Shown: piece by piece, positions 61,409 to 64,000 of the stretch
Layout of the letters: each line of letters starts with the position of its first letter
Position numbering within the stretch: position 1 is the first letter of the stretch
Assembly (NCBI RefSeq): GCF_004000925.1
Contig: NZ_BIME01000004.1
Location: 1-64,000 of the forward strand
Length of the DNA stretch: 64,000 nt
Source of the DNA: Paenibacillus illinoisensis NBRC 15959
GTDB lineage: Bacteria; Bacillota; Bacilli; Paenibacillales; Paenibacillaceae
Reading direction: 5' to 3'
Program-made: the position numbers and the translations under genes
The notes under the pieces: generated by a model
What the model was told of the DNA's origin: nothing
Database searches by the model: none
What the model saw: the letters and a program-made list of their open reading frames with translations, nothing else

Positions 61409-61429
61409 TTGTAACTATAATAGTTACAA
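61409..61429. promoter_or_regulatory. perfect 21-bp palindromic operator upstream of the Rrf2 gene
   Basis: TTGTAACTAT and its exact reverse complement are separated by a single A. It lies 15 bp upstream of the start codon at 61393 and would overlap the promoter: a strong candidate operator for autorepression. Confidence 0.8.
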
Positions 61430-61552
61430 ATAAGGGCGTTGTCAATTCTATTTTTATTCCTTTTCAAAAATAAAATACAGAAGGTTATAAATACTGCTTA
61501 CATAGGATCGTCAATGATTACGACAAAAGAGAAATAGAAAAATATGTTTTAA

Positions 61553-61580
61553 TTGACAAATAAAAAGAGGATTGTATAAT
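61553..61580 (+). promoter_or_regulatory. sigma-A type promoter before the ABC permease
   Basis: TTGACA (61553-61558), 16-base spacer, TATAAT (61575-61580): both hexamers match the consensus exactly. Transcription would begin about 61587, leaving a leader of about 220 bases before the permease start. Confidence 0.8.
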
Positions 61581-61646
61581 CTGGCTAGATCAATCGTTGT
61601 GAACCGCAGTGCATTGTTTGGGATAACCTTTAGAAGGGAGGTGGAT

Positions 61647-61664
61647 ATGCTGTACTTCAGATGA
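61647..61664 (+). CDS. five-codon leader peptide candidate (MLYFR)
   Basis: GGGAGGTGG lies just upstream of ATG-CTG-TAC-TTC-AGA-TGA in the leader of the permease transcript. After it, AAGTGGAT and ATCCATTT can form a short stem. Such arrangements are known for ribosome-mediated control of antibiotic-resistance genes, but the permease gene is the first one here and no drug link is shown. Inference. Confidence 0.4.
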   Translation: MLYFR

Positions 61665-61806
61665 AATACATATGTTAATTCCAAGTGGATGACATCCATT
61701 TCGTCTAACATCTTACATTCAATGTTTTTAGATCAGTTTCAATACTTCCAGCATCTGACTCCAGATCAATAGAAATGAATCGTGAATGAGAGGAGCCACG
61801 TTATTC

Positions 61807-64000
61807 ATGCTGTTACGAATGTTGAGAAATGATATCAAGAGAAAGAAAGGGATCACGGCTTCATTGTTTATTTTTGTACTGCTAGCTGCCTTACTGGTGT
61901 CATCGGGGTCCAGGATGATTATGGAATTAACAAGTTCCATTCAATATCTGTTCTCCGAATCCAAGACTCCTCACTTTGTACAGATGCATGCTGGAGAATT
62001 GGATCAAGCCAAAGTGATCTCTTGGGCTGAGGCTGATCCTAATGTCGAGCAGCATCAGATTGTAGAGATGGTCAATATTGACGGTGCGAATCTGTTTCTT
62101 GGAGCAGAATCTGAGAAAAATAGCGTAATGGACATTGATTTTGTTACTCAGAATCAGGATTTTGATTATTTACTTAATCTGAATAGTGAAATGATACAGG
62201 TAAACGATGGCGAGATTGCAGTTCCTGTGTATTACATGCGGCAGAACAAATTAAGGATAGGAGAACAGGTACGAATTGATAACGGTTCATTCAAACGTTC
62301 CTATACCATTGTTGATTTTGTCCGGGATGCCCAGATGAATCCCTCCGTCATTCATTCCAAACGTTTTATTGTGAGTCCAGCAGCCCTAGAGGAATTGAAG
62401 CAGGGTGTTGGGGAGATGGAATATTTGATCGAGTTTCGATTGAAGGAACCCGGACGGATAGGAGAATTCACTCAAGCTTATCAGAATGCAGGACTTCCTA
62501 ACGCTGGTCCAGTCGTGACGTATGGCCTGTTCCAGTTACTGAATGCCATGACTGATGGTGTTATAGCCGCCGTTATCATTCTGGTCAGCCTAGTGCTGAT
62601 TCTGATTGCGATGCTCTGTATCCGGTTCACAATGCTGGCTACCATAGAAGAAGATTATCGTGAGATTAGTGTCATGAAAGCCATTGGAATCGCGGAGAAG
62701 GACATTAAGAAACTGTATCTCATGAAGTATGTGTTTATGGCCGGGTTAGCTTCCCTGCTTGGATATGTTATATCACTGGGTGTGAACAGACTTTTTGTGT
62801 CTAATATCTTGTTGTACTTGGGAAAGGCGCCTGCAACTTTGTTGCATTTTGCGGTACCTTTACTCGCTAGCGGGTTGATTTTTGCCATGGTGGTTCTGTT
62901 CTGCCGGACGGTGCTGCGGCGGTTTCGTTCCATCTCTGCGGTGGAGGCACTCCGAACGGGAAGCCTGGGAGACAATCAAATTATTCGCAATCGTCTCAAT
63001 CTGTCCCGTAATCGTTGGTCTTCTGTACCCGTCTTTCTGGGACTGAAGGATGTAGTTCAACGCGTCAGGATGTTCCGTTTGTTACTGTTCGTCTTTGTTG
63101 TCAGCTCGTTCATTATGATTGTGCCAATCAATTTCCTCAATACCTTGAAGGCACCGAGTTTTATTTCCTACATGGGTGTAGGTCAAAGCGATATTCGAAT
63201 TGATTTAAGGCACACGGATGATGTAGAGCAGCGCTATAACAACTTGATAAACCAGATCAAAACAGATGAAGACATTAAAACATATTCTCCACTGGTAACA
63301 AGTCAGTTCAAGGTTCGAAATGCGGAAGGCAGTTATGACAATCTGAGCGTGGAAACTGGGGATTTCAGCATTTTTCCATTGTCTTATGTCAACGGTAATG
63401 CCCCGGCAACCACCAATGAAATTGCACTATCCGATGCGAACAGCAGCGAGCTCGGGCTGAAGACGGGAGAACAGCTTACTTTGCTGGTGAATGGAAGGAA
63501 TCAGGTAATGACGGTCAGTGGCATTTATCAGGACGTAACAAATGGCGGAAAAACGGCGAAAACGTTGTTGCCTTACAACAAGGATAGTGTTCTGTGGTAT
63601 GTAGTCAGCCTGGATTTGAAAGATCGTAGTCAGATGGCTGCCAAAATTGCTGAATATGAGACATCTTACTCTCCAGCCAAAGTAACAGATCTGCAGGGAT
63701 ACCTGGATCAGACGCTCGGAGGAACCATTCAACAATTGAAATTGGTCACAGTGCTGGCTTTAGCCATCGGGGTATTCATTTCGATACTCATTACCTCACT
63801 TTTCCTTCAAATGCTCGTAGCCAAAGACAGTAACGATATCGCTGTTTTGAGAAGTCTCGGTTTTGCTTTGTCCAAGATCAAGCTGAAATATGTCGTAATG
63901 TCACTTGTCATATTGATAGTAGGAGTTGCTGCAGGAACGATACTGTCCAATACGCTTGGACCTTTGCTCGTTAGCGCCATTATGTCAACGTTTGGTGCTT
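61807..64000 (+). CDS. FtsX/MacB-type ABC transporter permease (cut by window end)
   Basis: Open from ATG 61807 to the window end: 731 codons so far. GAGAGGAG lies about 12 bases upstream. N-terminal membrane helix, a large extracellular domain (about residues 40-240), two to three helices around 245-380 (AAVIILVSLVLILIAMLC, IRFTMLATIEEDYREISVMK, KAIGIAEKDI), then a second similar half starting near 415 with an extracellular domain and a last set with ITSLFLQMLVAKDSNDIAVL, RSLGF. This is the two-lobed FtsX-like (DUF214) permease layout of BceB/YtrF-type or lipoprotein/antimicrobial peptide exporters. The ATPase partner is not in the window. Confidence 0.85.
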   Translation, partial: MLLRMLRNDIKRKKGITASLFIFVLLAALLVSSGSRMIMELTSSIQYLFSESKTPHFVQMHAGELDQAKVISWAEADPNVEQHQIVEMVNIDGANLFLGAESEKNSVMDIDFVTQNQDFDYLLNLNSEMIQVNDGEIAVPVYYMRQNKLRIGEQVRIDNGSFKRSYTIVDFVRDAQMNPSVIHSKRFIVSPAALEELKQGVGEMEYLIEFRLKEPGRIGEFTQAYQNAGLPNAGPVVTYGLFQLLNAMTDGVIAAVIILVSLVLILIAMLCIRFTMLATIEEDYREISVMKAIGIAEKDIKKLYLMKYVFMAGLASLLGYVISLGVNRLFVSNILLYLGKAPATLLHFAVPLLASGLIFAMVVLFCRTVLRRFRSISAVEALRTGSLGDNQIIRNRLNLSRNRWSSVPVFLGLKDVVQRVRMFRLLLFVFVVSSFIMIVPINFLNTLKAPSFISYMGVGQSDIRIDLRHTDDVEQRYNNLINQIKTDEDIKTYSPLVTSQFKVRNAEGSYDNLSVETGDFSIFPLSYVNGNAPATTNEIALSDANSSELGLKTGEQLTLLVNGRNQVMTVSGIYQDVTNGGKTAKTLLPYNKDSVLWYVVSLDLKDRSQMAAKIAEYETSYSPAKVTDLQGYLDQTLGGTIQQLKLVTVLALAIGVFISILITSLFLQMLVAKDSNDIAVLRSLGFALSKIKLKYVVMSLVILIVGVAAGTILSNTLGPLLVSAIMSTFGA

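Overview
The window reads as a chromosomal segment of a spore-forming, Gram-positive Bacillota, most likely a Paenibacillus or close relative. Evidence: an uninterrupted sporulation sigma factor gene (sigK), lipoproteins with lipoboxes, a large extracellular subtilase carrying SLH domains, strong AGGAGG-type ribosome binding sites, frequent GTG/TTG starts, and GC near 50% in the core genes.

Layout. (1) 1-3.4 kb: an AT-rich island with a peptide-modification cassette. It holds a ThiF/E1-like adenylating enzyme, a translationally coupled PqqD-like/M50 membrane metallopeptidase and a DJ-1/PfpI protein. The cassette is preceded by a perfect hairpin and by what may be the last codons of a precursor ending in Asn. 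This arrangement recalls microcin C-type loci (precursor ending in Asn, hairpin, MccB-like enzyme). A broken gene and decayed DNA follow. (2) 4-24 kb: ordinary housekeeping and accessory genes: sulfurtransferase, EamA exporter, polysaccharide deacetylase, two lipoproteins, HAD phosphatase-mtlD, ADP-ribosylglycohydrolase, MFS exporter, RCC1-like propeller, sigK, cycA, GNAT, a MarR/hydrolase pair sharing an operator, a Fur-box FecCD/ATPase pair and a viroplasmin-RNase H. (3) 24.6-51.2 kb: about 26 kb that reads as one system, a putative contractile injection system (T6SS/eCIS-like) of a Gram-positive. A Ser/Thr kinase and a VWA membrane protein lie beside a long run of genes: a sheath-like 722-aa protein, a tube-like 141-aa protein, a J-protein, two FHA proteins, an active-looking PP2C, a PP2C-like protein with TPRs that has lost metal ligands, two unrecognised proteins, an Hsp70/actin-fold ATPase, a further unrecognised protein, a DcrB/Eag-like protein, two VgrG-like spikes, a pentapeptide protein, a DUF1629/Imm11-like protein and a DUF4280 PAAR-like tip. 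The second spike is fused to a DNA/RNA nuclease domain and followed by a YezG-type immunity gene. Downstream lies a frameshifted, internally deleted second copy of that spike-toxin with a different tail. (4) 51.5-64 kb: a 1891-aa cell-surface subtilase, an XRE-TPR regulator, an Imm48-like gene with kptA, an NmrA-type reductase with an Rrf2 regulator and clear palindromic operators, and an ABC permease cut by the window end, preceded by a promoter and a five-codon leader.

How the genes work together. In the injection locus, kinase, FHA proteins and phosphatase match the parts list of the threonine phosphorylation pathway of T6SS. The chaperone-like proteins (J-domain, Hsp70-like, DcrB-like) could serve assembly or effector loading. 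The toxin tip is a modular, exchangeable cassette: composition drops sharply to AT-rich exactly where the nuclease begins, and a decayed relative lies next door. I do not see a ClpV-type ATPase, a gp25/TssE wedge or TssJLM membrane proteins, so anchoring and recycling would have to differ or be encoded elsewhere. Function calls rest on motif reading only, with no database search.
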